In this document: one piece after another, positions 12,116 to 25,957 of the stretch
Position numbering within the stretch: position 1 is the stretch's first letter
Layout of the letters: each line of letters starts with the position of its first letter
NCBI RefSeq assembly: GCF_000208745.1
Contig: NC_030852.1
Location: 18,519,496-18,583,495, forward strand
DNA length: 64,000 bases
Source: Theobroma cacao
Lineage: Eukaryota > Streptophyta > Magnoliopsida > Malvales > Malvaceae
Direction: 5' to 3'
Made by a program: the position numbers and the translations under genes
The notes under the pieces: generated by a model
Told to the model about the DNA's origin: nothing
Seen by the model: only the letters and a program-made list of their open reading frames with translations
The model's database searches: none

Positions 12116-13975
12116 TGATGGGTTTGGCTATGGATGGCATGCTCAAAATACGCAGCGGAAAGAAAATTAAAACTTTATAACTAAACAACAAAAACATGCC
12201 TACACCCATGGATCACCTTGGTTATATTTAACACATAAAAGCACAAAATAAATTATTGTTTAGAAAGTTACCTTGCCAAGTAATTTCGTAATCACAATCG
12301 CAGTTTTCGAAGCAATCCCACAAACACCACAAGGAGCAAAAACCCTAACCAATAAAGTGCTTGGCCTCCAATGGTAGTACACACGATTACACTTGAACCT
12401 TCAACAAAGGAGGAAGTTTTTAACTATACTTTGTGCTAGCAAAGAGGACAATAATTGTCCTTTTCTTCTTTTTCACAATCTTAACCGAACCTCTCTTGAA
12501 AATTGCTTCATAAGTAATTTTCTCTTTCACATAAAAGGAGTGGTGGGAATGAAAGAAAACGTTTTTCTTTTTTTGACAAAAACTACGTTTTCTTCAATTG
12601 TGAAAAACTCTCATATGGAAAATAGTTAAAAGGTGACTTATATAGTTAGGTTAAAATAACTTCAATTTTGTAATTAAGCCTTTAATATTATAACACATTA
12701 TAATATTAGGCCCATTACTTAATTAAACTCTTTTAATTAAGTCCTTGGAAATTAAAATCAAAATTAATTTTCTTTATATTTTGCAATCAAGGCCTTATAA
12801 TTATAACTATTTATAATTATGCCAAAAACTTAATTAAACTCTTTTAATTAAGTTTATAAAAGTTAATTACCTAGCATGTGATTTAAGTCTAACTTAAATC
12901 GTCACTCTCCCAATTTAATTCAAATGCAATCATTGTGTGTGACTCATTAGGTTCCTAACATGTTGGCAATGGAATTGATTAATGACTTAATTGATTAATA
13001 TAAATTTCAATCAATTAATTTATAATCAATTCCATAGACCATGATTAGCATCTAGCAATGCATCATGGCTACCCAATTGTTGGGAGAGTCAAAGGGTTCT
13101 TTGACAACCTTTCAGTGTACAGTCTATCAGTGTAATTCATTCCCTCATCATATATCCCGGAGATGATAAGAACTTGGTACAGTGTCTACTCTTATTGACC
13201 TCCATATTTGTTCCTGCAATTATAGCATTAGCTTTATAGAGAGTTATGAAACCTTTTTCATAATCTCTATGTCACCTTGGCCAAGGACTTTAATAAGCTA
13301 ATGTTAACCAAGAACTGATAGGATATGTCCTCTAAAACTCTTGAGGTAATGATTCCTATCTTGACCACTCATTTGCCTTCACATGCTTCATACTATACCC
13401 AAAAGCATCTTGTTTTGGCATCCTTGGTTAGGCACTTGTAAGGATGAAATCAAAGCATAGCACTCCACACATAAGACAACCTAGTGTCTCAAGTCTAGGG
13501 AGTATTTACACAACTGACACATGATAAGTGTTGCATAGACACTAGAGTGTATTACCAAATGCACTTCTCATGGCTGGTCATGTTCAGTGAACTTTCTCTC
13601 CTAGGCAAGCATCTATATTCTAGTTCCAAGTATCTCTATACTTCAATCTATGAGATCGATTGCTTACTTCCAAAGTAAGGAACATAGAATATACCAGTCT
13701 CTAAGCATCATTGATGTCCAGTCTCAATGATACATTGACCAGGAACATTTTGAGATTATACTTTAATGCATAGGAATCTCATAACTACAACCCATTACAA
13801 TTTCCTTGCAAGGCATATTAATCTCATGGACTTCATCCAATTAGACTTATAACTCATTATAATTGATGTCTTATTGATAAAGGAAAACCTCTAATCATTC
13901 AATATGAATGATATTGTTGCATAATTGGAATCAAGCCTTAACCAATCCTAATTGGCTGCAGGGCTCATCCTAATA
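12116..13975 (-). mobile_element. Copia-type solo LTR inside the G1 LTR (about 1.86 kb)
   Basis: Comparison with the uninterrupted G1 copy (around 62690-62760) defines an insertion beginning TGATGGG and ending CATCCTAATA. Near-identical flanks ATTTT (12111-12115) and ATTTG (13976-13980) are a plausible 5-bp TSD with one change. Minus-strand orientation is suggested by the start TATTAGGATGAGCCCTGC and by phrases I associate with plant copia LTRs. The terminal A in place of C suggests decay. No ORF, PBS or PPT is seen. Confidence 0.65.
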
Positions 13976-14408
13976 ATTTGACCTTTATTTTCATCATTCA
14001 TTTATACCTTAGGCCTACTTAGGCCTTAATATTATTTGAAAGCCTACTTCTAGGGGCTCACTAAGGAAATGATGAAATTACCCCTCATCCGTGTTATCGC
14101 GTCTACACCTATTTACGGGCCTATAGAGATCGAGGTCTCACAAAATTCCCCAATCCTAGCCAAGGAGGGAAAATACTAAATTTGGGGAAAAGTCAAATTC
14201 AAAGTTATTAACCAATCAAATTGGAAAATAATTGGTAAAAATGTTAAATCTTACCTATATAATGGTTTTCCAACCTCCAAATAGATTCAAACAGCTCAAA
14301 AATTCAATTTGGAGGGTTAGGGTTTCAGATTTTTTTAAAGAAAAAGAGGGAGAGAAAGAATTAGGCTAAATGGCCCAAAATCCCTTTTTATTTTTGCCTT
14401 CCCTCTCT

Positions 14409-14683
14409 AATGTATCGATACATTTTTGCAATGTATTAATACATCTACCCTAATTTCGAATGAATGTATCGATACATTAGGGACATGTATCGATACTTTT
14501 CCCCCTGGGTGCTCTCTATTTCAAATGTATCAATACATTTGGACAATGTATCGAAACATGTTCATCTTAGGCCAAATCTATCGATACATTTTCAAATGTA
14601 TATATAGAATATTCTTCCTCGGGCCTTTGTTGTTCATCATGCCATGAATGTATTGATACATTTGGGTATTTATCGATACTTTC
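14409..14683. repeat. TGTATCGATACA palindrome array in a G2 LTR
   Basis: Spaced exact and degenerate copies of the 12-bp palindrome TGTATCGATACA, usually extended to AATGTATCGATACATT. They lie just upstream (minus strand) of the AAAAATAAAAAGG TATA-like sequence. Confidence 0.85.
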
Positions 14684-15281
14684 ACCCCCATAAGTAGTTT
14701 TAAGCTTTCCAAAAGCTCCAAAAGTCTAAGTTTAACATTCCAATATTATTCTCGGTTGATATTACTCCTTAAATCATTCATTTAACTTAATCCCATACAC
14801 ATAAATCCACAAACATAACATCAAATTTAGATCAAAACCTCAAATTATGAGATTTATCACATATTTCCTCAAATTTGCCTAAGTGTTAATATGTACACTC
14901 TTGAACGCTAGGCATACATATCCTATCATCAAAGTCCTTAAAACTTCACATATTTCGTATATCATTCTTAGTTTACATTGGAAAATTGGGGGTGTTACAA
15001 TAACAACCCTTATACATAAATTCATATGGCACGTCGTGCCTAAAATATTTTACAGGCTAATCAAACTGGATGGCGGAAGGCCCACATAGACTTAGCAGAG
15101 TGACATGTTGGGAGGGAAACCTACAGGATGCCAATTATGTGTCTGTCCAATTGACGACACTTGCCACAGAACCGCATAGCTTTTCTTATCTGCACATGGT
15201 ACAACAGAGGGGTGAGTCATCTAATACTTAGTGAGAGGATGCTATCACAGCGGTAGTATTATATATATATATATATATTAC

Positions 15282-17026
15282 TGTTAGTTAAAATTTTACT
15301 ACGCAAGTATATGTATCGAATAGATAGTATATAAGCAAACAGAGTATTGACCCCACAGAGAAATGATCTAAAATTTTATTAAGTACTAAAATTAGAACAA
15401 TTTAATCTTATCCAAACAATCGAATTCAAATAACTAAATTAATTAACTAAAACTAATTAACCAAAATTTATACTAAAAAGAGAAATCAAATTAACAAGAT
15501 AATTGGGTAAAAATCAAATCAAACAAGCCTAGGATTACAATATCTCTCACATTTTATCTAAATCTTAACTCTCTTTCTTAACTTATTTCGATGGGTTAAA
15601 TTGCTAACCTAGAGTCTTTAATTATTTATAAGGGTCTCTCGACTCATCTTATAAAAGTATCTATTTTAACCAAAACACTATATCCCTATGTGAATTGAAA
15701 TTAAAACAAACTCATTAAGTTTAGGCTCTAATCTGGTTACATAAGGCCTATAGGCATATCCCTATCCTCTACTATCCCAATTTTAGTCTACACTAAACTC
15801 CCTTTCCCAAGTTTGTTTAGGTTCCTAAATCAATTTAATTTGTGATCGAGCAATTAAAAGTATTAAGAACAAATTGGAATAAACAATTCAAATCCCATTA
15901 AAGATAAGCAAGAAAGAGATTAAAAATTTAGATTACATGTGAGTTAAATTGCAATCTTAGAAAAATAAATTTAGCTCATAATATCTAATAAAAACTTCAT
16001 ATAAAGAAAATTATCCATTAATCCAAGTCAAAGAACATAAGAAAAACACAAAAGTATAGAGAGAAAACTAATAGTTAGAGCATTGTGATCTTGATTCTTC
16101 TTCCAATTCTCTTGTTTTCTTGCTTTGTTCTTGACTCCAAATCTCCAGAATAGTTGCTTGTTGCCTCCCCCTTAAAACCTCTGAAAAAGGTCCCTTAAAT
16201 AGGCTCTAAGTAACCTAATTTCCAAAATCCCGCTAAATTTTTATTTTTGAAAAATCACCTAGTGCCATGACCTTGATTTCTTGGCTATAGTAGCATTATA
16301 GCGCTCTTTTATAGTGTGCAACGCTAAGCTCTCGAGAAAACTGTATGGTGGGCTTCCTTTCATCAGCGCTGCAGCCTTGTTCTCTTAGCACTGTGGTAGT
16401 CTATCAACTTCAAATGTGAGTTTCACCTTGATATGGTCTGAACTAGGCAAAGTGGTAAACATAAAAGTTTTATCCTTATCTCTTAGCTTTCCAATGGCTT
16501 AAGAATCAGGTCAATTGGACTCTGGATTGAAAGATATGCTCCAAATACAGCATCATGTTCATTCCATGAATACTACTATAATGCTCTGACTTAGACAAAT
16601 ATTTGGACTACTATCCGATTAGAACTGGGCAAATTCGTAAACATAAACATTAGCCCTTCTTCTTATAATTCTAGTGGTCCAAGAATCACCTCATTTGGAG
16701 CTTGTTAAAGAGAGATAAGGTCAAAATACAGAAATATATACGAATGAAGCTATTACCATACTTACACTGATTTTCATCAAATTAGCTTTTTTCATTAAAT
16801 TTCCTACAAAAGCAATAAGAGAAATTAGCAATAACTACTCTTAAAGTAATTTAAAACAAAATAACATAAAATTTAACTAAAATAACTTAAATTAACTACT
16901 CAACATATAATCAAACTTAAACTAGAGAAACACCTAAAATGCTACGATCTGAACCTAAAATCTTAAAGATCTAACTACTTAAGCCCCCAAAATGTGTCAA
17001 CATAACTCTATATAATAGAGTTATCA
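15282..17026 (-). mobile_element. Solo LTR, family M, copy 1
   Basis: It begins TGTTAGTT and ends AGAGTTATCA, with a perfect 5-bp TSD ATTAC (15277-15281 and 17027-17031). On the minus strand it starts TGATAACTC and ends near ACTTGCGTAG...AACTAACA. Orientation follows copy 2 (34645-37474), which has a PPT. A TATA-like CTATTTAAGGG lies near 16190-16200 (minus). The end holds the self-complementary ATAACTCTATATAATAGAGTTAT region. Confidence 0.85.
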
Positions 17027-19169
17027 ATTACATATCTAGGCCTATCTAGCCATAAAATATTCATATTCAAATATCTCTTATTTAAAACTGTAAGGATCAT
17101 CTTAATATCCTACATACACAATTCATCATAGTTAAACTCGCCGGATCACATATCAACAACGTACCATATTCATAAATTTCCAAGTTCTATGTCCTCACAA
17201 CAAATCATATCAATTCAAAGCTTATCCTTAAAGCTATTATCATTAAACTCTGTTTCATAGGCACACCTTAGTTGTTGAGGCCAACCTCAAATCTCATTTA
17301 TAAACAATTGCTTATTCTAAGGCATTCCATCAGATATCATTCACAGTTAGTCACCACAATTTCATATTCAAAACAGATCGTGCCATCTCCAATGCATGTC
17401 ATCATAGTCAAACTAAATCAAATGAGTGGTCTCGCCTTGGACACAGTCAGATCACACATGGTGGCCAATCGGTGGAGAATTAGATCACACTCAAGGCAAA
17501 GCCGCTGGCGAAAAAACAGATCACGTGCATGCTAAAGCAACGGGCGAAGGACAGATCACACACGTGTCGAAACAATGGGCGAAGAATCAGATCACGTACA
17601 GTGCCAGAGTAGCTGGTGAAGAATCATATCATCGATAGGAGTAATCTCTCTACGTTAGCATCACCCAGAGTAACCTCCCTACGTCGACATCACCAGAAGT
17701 AATCTCAACGGATGGCATCAAAGCACTATAAGCAGGAATCACAACCGAGATTAGTGCCACTGTCCCTGTTTACCACCATCCCTATAAGCACACAAATAGT
17801 CATAGGACGTGGGACTCCACTCCACCTCAAGTCAAATCAACATTCGAAATTTATCCTTCAGACGGAATGTAAATCCACAAATCAGGCCATCGTACCTATA
17901 ACATTTCATAGGTCCACATCAAATCATATTTCAATTTCATCGAGCTTTATTCATCTCCAAGCTAGGTATAGTTCTAAATGCTTTCAAATCTTTAAGGCAT
18001 CATTAAACAAAACATAGTCTATCTCTAGGCCTTCATGCCCATAACCCCACATGGGTATTCATCATATTCAATCAAATTAATCATGGCTTAACAGCCTTCT
18101 GCTTATCCTTAATCAACCATAATTATGTGGGCATTCACACATAAATCATGTCCATAAACAGTTATGGCTCTTCGACCTCACGTACTTAACATTACTTCAA
18201 TCATTGTGCCATTAACCCAAATACATATTATGCTCATATTTCTAATTAGGTAGTCTATTCATCATAATTTGGCATAGTCCTTAATTCATAATTCGTATCA
18301 CACCATGGGTAGGTCTCTTATTCTAGCTCCTACATACCATGGGTTCCAACACAATGCTACCATGTGGCTTACCACAATTACACAAACACAGATTTCCTAT
18401 CTTAGATAACTAATTAGCCTAGGCACCCTTATTTAGCCACACAATTATGTTTGTTCTTTAGCTTAGGCTCATACTTCTAGGCAAACATACAAATATGCAC
18501 ACACACACACACACATATATATACATATACATATTAATTCTCTAGCCTAGGCATTTCTCATTGAGGCATACACATAACATTTAAGTACCATGGTAGCGCA
18601 TACATTATGCGAGATGCATCACATGCATTAATTAAATCCTACTCACCTTGACAATCAGAGGCATGTTGCAATCAAGCTCGACCTTTAGCCTTCAACTATC
18701 CTTCAGCTCAAAAATGCATCAATAGCCTCCATTCTCCCCTTAGACATATCAAAACATCAAAATCATAATTATTTCTTAGCTTTCGAAAATATCCCAGTTT
18801 TTCAAAAATAATCAATTCAATATATATGCTCAATCTTCTAACAAATGAGCTAAATCTTTACCTTATAAGCTAGGTAGCCCAAATCTAGGCTCAAAGTCTT
18901 TAATGAACTTAAGGGGAAAGAGTTTGACCAAATCTAAAAATATTTGGATCCGAGGTTATTAACCAATTAAATTGAAAATTTATTAGTAAAAATGCGTAAT
19001 CTTACCTCCGGATCATTTCTCAAGCTTGGATCTATCTTAAATGAGCTCCCAATGGCATTTAAGGGTTTAAGGTTCAAAAAAGGTAGGGAGAGAATGAGAG
19101 AAAAAGCTGAGAGAAAGAAATAGGCTAGAATGCCTGTTGACCCCTTTTTATTTTTGCCTTTCCTCTCTG

Positions 19170-19390
19170 ATGTATCGATACATTTGCTCTTATTTCGAAT
19201 AAATGTATCGATACATTTCAAGCAAAATGGTCCCGGTTACTCTTTGCTTCAAATTTATCAATACATGTTCATTTTTAGCCCAGTCTATCAATACATTTTT
19301 GAATGCATTGATACAATTCCTCTTGTAGGCCTTGCATTGTTCATCCTATCATGAATGTATCGATACATTTGACAATGTATCGATACATTT
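19170..19390. repeat. TGTATCGATACA array in the LARD-like 3' LTR
   Basis: At least four exact copies plus degenerate TCTATCAATACA and TGCATTGATACA forms are spaced over 220 bp, directly beside the conserved CCTTTTTATTTTTGCC. Confidence 0.85.
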
Positions 19391-19766
19391 TCTGCTGTAA
19401 TTAGTTTCAAGCCTTTCTAATTGCCAAAAATCCAACTTAACACCCGAATTCCATTCCCTATTAATCTTATACCTCAAATAACTCATATAATTCAAAATCC
19501 TCGTACATATGTTTTCAAACATGCATCAAATTAAATCAAATCCTCAACTTATAGGATTAATTCATTATTTTCATCGATATTTACCTTAATGGCATACTTA
19601 GATGTTAAAGTGCCAAACATCTACACAATTTCATCAAGGATCTTAATTTACACCCACATTCATAGTCATTTAGCCATAAACATATTCATCATCAAAACTT
19701 AAATAACTCCTCAAATCACTTGGCCAACATCATGTATAGGCCATATCAAAAATCAAGGATGTCACA

Positions 19767-19779
19767 TTCTCCCCTCTTT
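19767..19779 (-). promoter_or_regulatory. Polypurine tract of the LARD-like element
   Basis: The minus strand reads AAAGAGGGGAGAA immediately before the LTR start TGTGACATCC, the expected plus-strand priming site. Confidence 0.8.
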
Positions 19780-22700
19780 ATAGAAAATTCATCCTCGAAT
19801 TTTGCTCAATCCAAGTAATGACCTTTAACGTATTTGCAAGCATTTTCAATGTTGAATAATTCAAACATCACATAAAATCAAGCTTAACCTAAGTGTGCTG
19901 CATCATTCCATGAATGTGCATCATCAATAGAAACCTTGAGCTTTGATCATATTCATTGATATACATTGGGTCATATCAAATGGTCCACAAGTATACATAA
20001 CAATTATTACCATAATTCAATACAAAATCATTGTGCGTATGCGTAATTAGTTCATATTTCGGACATGTCTTGCTTTGCAATCACAAAGTAATAATTTCTG
20101 TCCTCAAAATTTTACATCTCGAAACACATCAATGCTCTGTTAAACTTCTAAACTTAAAATCATCAGTCTAGTCAAATTTATCAAATCCATATAATAATCT
20201 CTGAGAGATTCCACAATCTAGCTATTAGCTTTTGGCGTATTCTTGAGCATGCACATCATGAGCTCGTTCTTAAATCCTGATCTAAGGTGTTTTTTGCAGC
20301 CTTTCCCAAGACCAATCAATAATGATGTCCCCTTTTTTAATTAGCACATACATAGGGGAAGCATTCAAGTGGAGTTGCAATCAAATCATCAAAGAAGTCA
20401 CCCAGCCTTTAAGTAATTCACATGTCTCATTAACCAATAAGGGCCTTGGCCATTTCTCCACTGTTTCCATTTACTATGGTCTACTCGTACCCCACCTTTA
20501 GACATCACATATTTTTTGAGAGCCAATATTGATCATCAAACTCATATCAGGGACTTGACATATATCAGTGCTCTTTAAACCCAAAATGTCATCCATAAGC
20601 ACAATTACAATCTCATTTAATTGTCCCTTCTGACTCACAAATCATAGCTTCAAATGCGATGGATTATAATCCAATATTTACCTTATCTTTATCAGGCAAT
20701 CCTTTGCCTTCATGTGCCCTACATCCATAGGCACATCAATACCGGAACATCGTCCAGTCTACATATTGGCAAGAAATCATTGCCTCAAAACCACAATCTT
20801 GTATATTTTCCTTACAGTGAATCCAATGTTGCACAACATATTAGTCCAACGCTCCAACATTCGTACAAATTCATTAGCTCCTTGAGCTTTAACATTTTCC
20901 ACTTCGAGAGAAACTTCTCAAACTACCTCATCAAGGCCATTCATAGAATGGATACAAGTCCGTAATGTGTGGTTCAATGCCTAAAGCAGTGACCATACAA
21001 TTTTAAGGTTCCATTATTATCCATTGGTCACAGTTTCCATTGCAAGTGTATACTTATATACTACTTGACTATTCATAAGCCACTCATGGCCATCTAGATT
21101 CATCCTCTTGATTAGGCTCAATATTATCTTATCAGATATATCTTTCACCCTGGTAATCAGCCTTGTTATCTAGGCTCATATCTGAAATCTCAATTAGATT
21201 CATTGATCAAGAAAATCTCGAGAAGCTCATCCAAAATAGAGTTACCCATCAAACACATGTGAAAAAGCGATCTTCCCTGGATAGTATCAAATATTTGTTT
21301 CATCATAACAAATACGTTTAGTGATAAAATCACTAAAGCCATATCAATGTCATCGTCTAATGCCGAAGCCACTAACAAAATATCAGTCATAGGGCAGGAA
21401 TCTTCGCTCTACCAAACTCGCATATTACACACCATCATTCTTCCCAAAAAGCCAGCACTTAATTTGTTGCGGTGGGGTTTAAGCTTTGAGCATAAGGTCA
21501 CGCTTATACTATAACCACCAATACTTTACTCGAGATATGCTCATTCAAACCACAATCACTAAATTAGGGAATTTCTAAACATATCTCAAATTTGAGTTGT
21601 AAACTTAATATCATAGTTTCTTAAAATTCAAAATCATTTTCGAGTATGTTAGTCATTAAGAATATCACTCATAATTCAAATTTCAATCGAGCCACTCAAC
21701 TTGAGTACATCTTTCCATCAAATCTCCACTTTGTGGCTAACATCTTCAACAGAAATCTATTTGAGGATTTGAAATCAAAGGCTTATTTTCAAAGCCATTC
21801 ATAACTTCAGCAATTCCACTCCTACTCAAGAGCATTTCAGCTCATTGGTCCCAATGAACATTGTTATCAAATCTCCCAAAGCATCTATATTTTTCCTTAC
21901 AATTCGGAAAATCAAATCATTCGTAATAGCAATCTAATGCGTTTGGCACAGAAATCCATATTATCAAATCCGTTTAGGTGTCTTGGTCTTAATCTAGACT
22001 ATATAAGACTTATATACATATTCCATCAATCAACACAAACCCATCTATGGGATATACTTTTTCCCACATCATAAACACATTGATTCATAACTTATAAAAC
22101 TCCACAAATACACTCACATATTCAATAAGCTTCCGATAATCAATTCAGGTAATGCATAATTTACAAAACTTGCTTTCCTTTGCAAGTACTTACCTCAAAA
22201 CATCAGTTCGATCTATACACTCCACACTTTATATGGTATGTCAAAATCATCTTCTAAGCATATTTGAATGCTAATTAATCATACACCTTATCATCATAAT
22301 AACTAGTACAGCTTAGTCAGGCAATCATTCCCAAATATTTATCATCCTCGAATCATCAAATTGTAAATCCTTCAATTGTTGAATTTCACAATCACATGGC
22401 TACCTTCATGTATTCAATGTCCTTAATAATTTGAAATGGGCATTCGGTGACAAGTCCTCTTATGGCCTACACTATAACCTCTCTTTCTACATTAACTTTT
22501 ATGCATTATTTAATGTAGTCAATCATGCCCACTCAGTGAAACTTAAGCCCATCTTTGGAGCTAATTTGCTTATTAGCCTCGTTAAGTCATGACCATATGT
22601 CATTTATGATAAACATCAAGGCTTGCCCTTTGGCTAATTCACGTAACTATAGCTTTAGGTCGATCGTCCATAATCCCAAACACAAAACGACCAAGCATTA

Positions 22701-23115
22701 ACATACTGCACTTTTCTCAATGCATATCCAAATATTCAAATTGCTGTCAAAGGCATTCAAGCTATTTTCTTTAACACGTCATCCAAATCAAGTGGACCTA
22801 ATAGTCCCACCTAATCCATCATGACCAGAAGTTGTAAGGCTCATTCCCATTAACATTTCCTTAGGAGCATCTTGCCCCAAAATCCTTTTAATGATGGCTC
22901 GTCCCTCAGAGTAGCATCCTTACTCAAACTAGAGCATCACTATGTCCAATGTTCATACCCCAATGTTAGCAGGGTAGGCTTGTTAAGGACTTAGGAGTTC
23001 GTGCAACCTCTTGCTCATAATTAGTGCTGCAGTCACCAACCATGAACAAGACTCTACACTAATCCCGATACTCTGTTAATAAACACAAATGTACATAGGA
23101 CACTTTAACCTAGGT
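19780..23115 (-). other. Noncoding interior of the LARD-like element
   Basis: About 3.3 kb between PPT and PBS. Only short frames of under about 105 codons on either strand were seen. None shows a zinc knuckle, DTG, HHCC/DDE or YxDD motif. It is AT-rich, with no tandem repeats that I noticed. Confidence 0.55.
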
Positions 23116-23127
23116 GCTCTGATACCA
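23116..23127 (-). promoter_or_regulatory. Primer-binding site of the LARD-like element, tRNA-iMet type
   Basis: The minus strand reads TGGTATCAGAGC, four bases after the LTR terminus GTCGTGACA. Confidence 0.85.
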
Positions 23128-23610
23128 TTTTTGTCACGACCCAAATCGAGGGGTCCATGACTAGCACACGAGCCTAACAAGCAAGCCCACTAGACCCGAG
23201 CAAGCCTTAGAGTTCACAATCATATAACTCAAATGCCAAGGCATTTATAATAAAAAATTTGTAACAATTTCAAATATATTACATTATCCCTAGCTCACAA
23301 TCCATACAACTATACATAAGGCCATACATTGGTCGTCAAGTCACGTTTATACGTAACGACTCTTATACACAAATTCATATGGCACGTCGTGCCTAACATA
23401 CTTTACAAGCTAATCAAACTAGATGGCTGAAGGCCCACACAGACTCAGCAGAGTACACGTTAGGAAGGAGACCTACTGGATGCCAATTATGTGTCCTTCC
23501 AACTGACAACACTCGCCATGTAACCCCATAGCTTCTCTTATCTGCACATGGTGCAATAGGGGGGTAAGTCATCTAATACTTAGTGAAAGGATGCTGTCAC
23601 AACATAATAT

Positions 23611-23611
23611 T

Positions 23612-23647
<36 letters not shown>
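23611..23647. repeat. (AT)n microsatellite
   Basis: An uninterrupted TA/AT run of roughly 35 bp within the LARD-like 5' LTR. The matching run in the 3' LTR carries the family M insertion. Confidence 0.9.
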
Positions 23648-23649
<2 letters not shown>

Positions 23650-25749
23650 CATATCTAGGCCTACATAGCGATTATATATTCATATTCAAACATCTCCAAT
23701 TCAAAATTACGACGATCATCTTAATATCCTACATGCATAATTTATCATAGTCAAACTCGCAGGATCACATATCAACGGCGTATGATATCCATAAATTTCC
23801 AAGTTCTATGTCCTCACAACAAATCATATCAATTCAACGGTTATCCTTAAAGCTATTATCATTAAACTACACTTCATAGGCACACCTTAGTTGCTGAGTA
23901 CAACCTCGAATCCCATTTACAAACAATTGCTTATTCCAAGGCATTCCATTAGAAATCATTCACAATCAGTCACCACCATTTCATATTCAACTTAGATCAT
24001 GCCATCTCTGATGCATGTCATCATAGTCAAACTAAATCAAATGAGTGGTCTAGCCTTGGACACAGTAAGATCACACACGGTGGCCAATCGGTGGAGAATC
24101 AAATCATACTAAGGGTAAAGCCATTGACAAAGAAGCAGATCACTCGCATGCCGAAGCAACTGGCGGAGAATAGAGCACACAAATGTTGAAGCAACAGGTG
24201 GAGAATCAAATCACGCACAATGCTAGAGCAACTGATAAAGAATCATATCATCAATTAAAGTAATCTCTCGACGTTGACATCACCTAGAGCAATCTCAACA
24301 GATGGCATCAAAGCACTGCAAATGAAAATCATAGGCTGGATTAGTGCCACAATCCCTGCTTACCACCATCCTCGTAGGCATATAAAAAGTCACAGGGCTT
24401 GGGACTCTACTCCACCTCAAGTCAAATCAATGTTTGAAATTTATCCTTCAGACAGAACGTAAATCCACAAGTCAACCTATCGTGCTTGTAACATTCCATT
24501 TGTCCACATCAAATCATATTTCAATTTCATCGAGCTTCATTTATCTATAAGCTCGGTATAATTCTAAATGCTTTCAAATCTCTAAGGCATTGTCAAACAA
24601 AACATTGTCTATCTCTAGGCCCTCATGCCCATAACCTCACATGTTAATTCATCATATTCAATCAAATTAATCGTGGCTTAACAACCTTACACTTATTCTC
24701 TATCAACCATAATTATGTAGGCATTCACACATAAATCATATCCATAAGCAGTCATGGCTCTTCAACCTCGCATACTTAACATCACTTCAATCGTTGCGCC
24801 ATTAACCCAAGTACATATTATGCCTATATTCCCAATAGGCAGTCCATTCACTATAATTTGGCATAGTCCTTAACTTATAATTCGTATCACACCATGGGTA
24901 GGCCTTTTACTCTAGGGCCTCCATACCATGGGTTTCAGCACAATGCCACCATATGGCTCACCAAAAATCACACAAACACAGATTTCCTATCTCAGATAAC
25001 TAATTAGCCTAGGCATTAACCTCTAGCCACACAATCATGTTCGCTCTCTAGCCTAAGCACATACCTTTAGGCAAACATACCTATGTGCGCACACACACAC
25101 ACACATATATACATATACATATTAATTCTCTAGCCTAGGCATTTCTCATCTAGGCATACACACAACATTTAAGTACCACGGCAGTGCATGCATTATGTGA
25201 AATGCATCACATGCATTTAATTAAATCCTACTCACCTTGACAATTGAAAGCACGTTGCAATCAATCTTGACCTTTAGCCTCCAATCGTCCTCTAGCTCAA
25301 AAATGCATCAATAGCCTCCATTCTCCCCTTAAACACATCAAAACATCAAAATCATAATTATTTCTTAGCTTTCAAAAATATCCCAACTTTTCCAAAATAA
25401 CCAATTCAATATATATGCTCAATCTTTCAACAAATGAGCTAAATCTTTACCTTATAAGCTAGGTTGCCCAAATCTAGGGTCCAAGTCTCCAATGAACTTA
25501 AGGGGAGAGAGTTTGACCAAATCTGAAAATATTTGAATCTGAGGTTATTAACCGATTAAATTAAAAATTAATTGGTAAAAATGCGTAATCTTACCTCCAA
25601 ATTGTTTCCCAAGCTTAGATCTAGCTCAAATGGCTCCAAGTGGCATTTAGGGGTTAAAAAGGGTAGAGAGAAAATGAGAGAAAGAGCTGACAAAAAGAAA
25701 TAGGGTAGAATGCCCATTGACCCCTTTTTATTTTTGCCTTTTCTCTCTA

Positions 25750-25957
25750 ATGTATCGATACATTTGGCAATGTATTGATTCAGTTCTGGCAAAATGGTCC
25801 CGGGTGTTTCTATTTCAAAGGTATTAATACATTTGGACAATGTATCGATACATGTTCATCTTTAGCCCAATCTATCGATATATTCTTGAATGTATCGATA
25901 CAATTCCTCCTGTATGCCTTGCATTGTTCATCCAATCATGAATGTATCAATACATTT
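25750..25957. repeat. TGTATCGATACA array in the LARD-like 5' LTR
   Basis: Exact copies plus forms such as TGTATTGATTC, GTATTAATAC, CTATCGATAT and TGTATCAATAC. The exact/decayed pattern differs from the 3' LTR array, as expected for independent decay. Confidence 0.8.

Larger units (their letters stand above)
10252..14142 (-). mobile_element. G1-family solo LTR, itself interrupted
   Basis: It starts TGTCACAACCC and ends GGTCTCACA, with a perfect 5-bp TSD AAATT (10247-10251 and 14143-14147). It is homologous to 60177-62887. Removing the copia-type insertion (12116-13975) leaves about 2.0 kb of LTR. A TATA-like sequence (minus strand CTATAAATAT) lies near 11886-11896, followed downstream by a CT-rich leader. 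No PBS, PPT or partner LTR is present. Confidence 0.85.
9412..14999 (-). mobile_element. G2-family LTR fragment, split by a G1 solo LTR
   Basis: Segments 9412-10251 and 14143-14999 are the two parts of one LTR. The left part aligns with 27440-28256 and the right part with 31202-32127 of the G2 solo LTR. Its terminus is GGTGTTACA at 14991-14999. Its other end is missing where the G3 LTR begins, so G3 probably inserted into it. The right part contains the TGTATCGATACA array upstream of the conserved AAAAATAAAAAGG (minus strand), a plausible TATA region. Confidence 0.7.
15000..19766 (-). repeat. 3' LTR of the LARD-like element, split by a family M solo LTR
   Basis: It matches 23354-26338 of the 5' LTR through shared landmarks: GGCACGTCGTGCC, TCTGCACATGGT, an (AT)n run, the locus around TTTCCAAGTTCTATG, CACACA runs and the TGTATCGATACA array. 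It ends GGATGTCACA, next to the PPT. The first ~220 bp of the LTR are missing where the G2 LTR ends at 14999. An (AT)n tract at about 15259-15276 has been interrupted by the M insertion. Confidence 0.75.

Noticed and set aside
12946..12975. Possible LTR-LTR junction at CCTAACA|TGTTGGC
   Set aside because: Looks like a phrase inside one copia LTR; no TSD or element boundary is supported there, and the outer insertion limits are consistent with a single LTR.
20654..20965. 103-codon plus-strand frame in the LARD-like interior
   Set aside because: No motif, antisense to element transcription, and no support beyond length.
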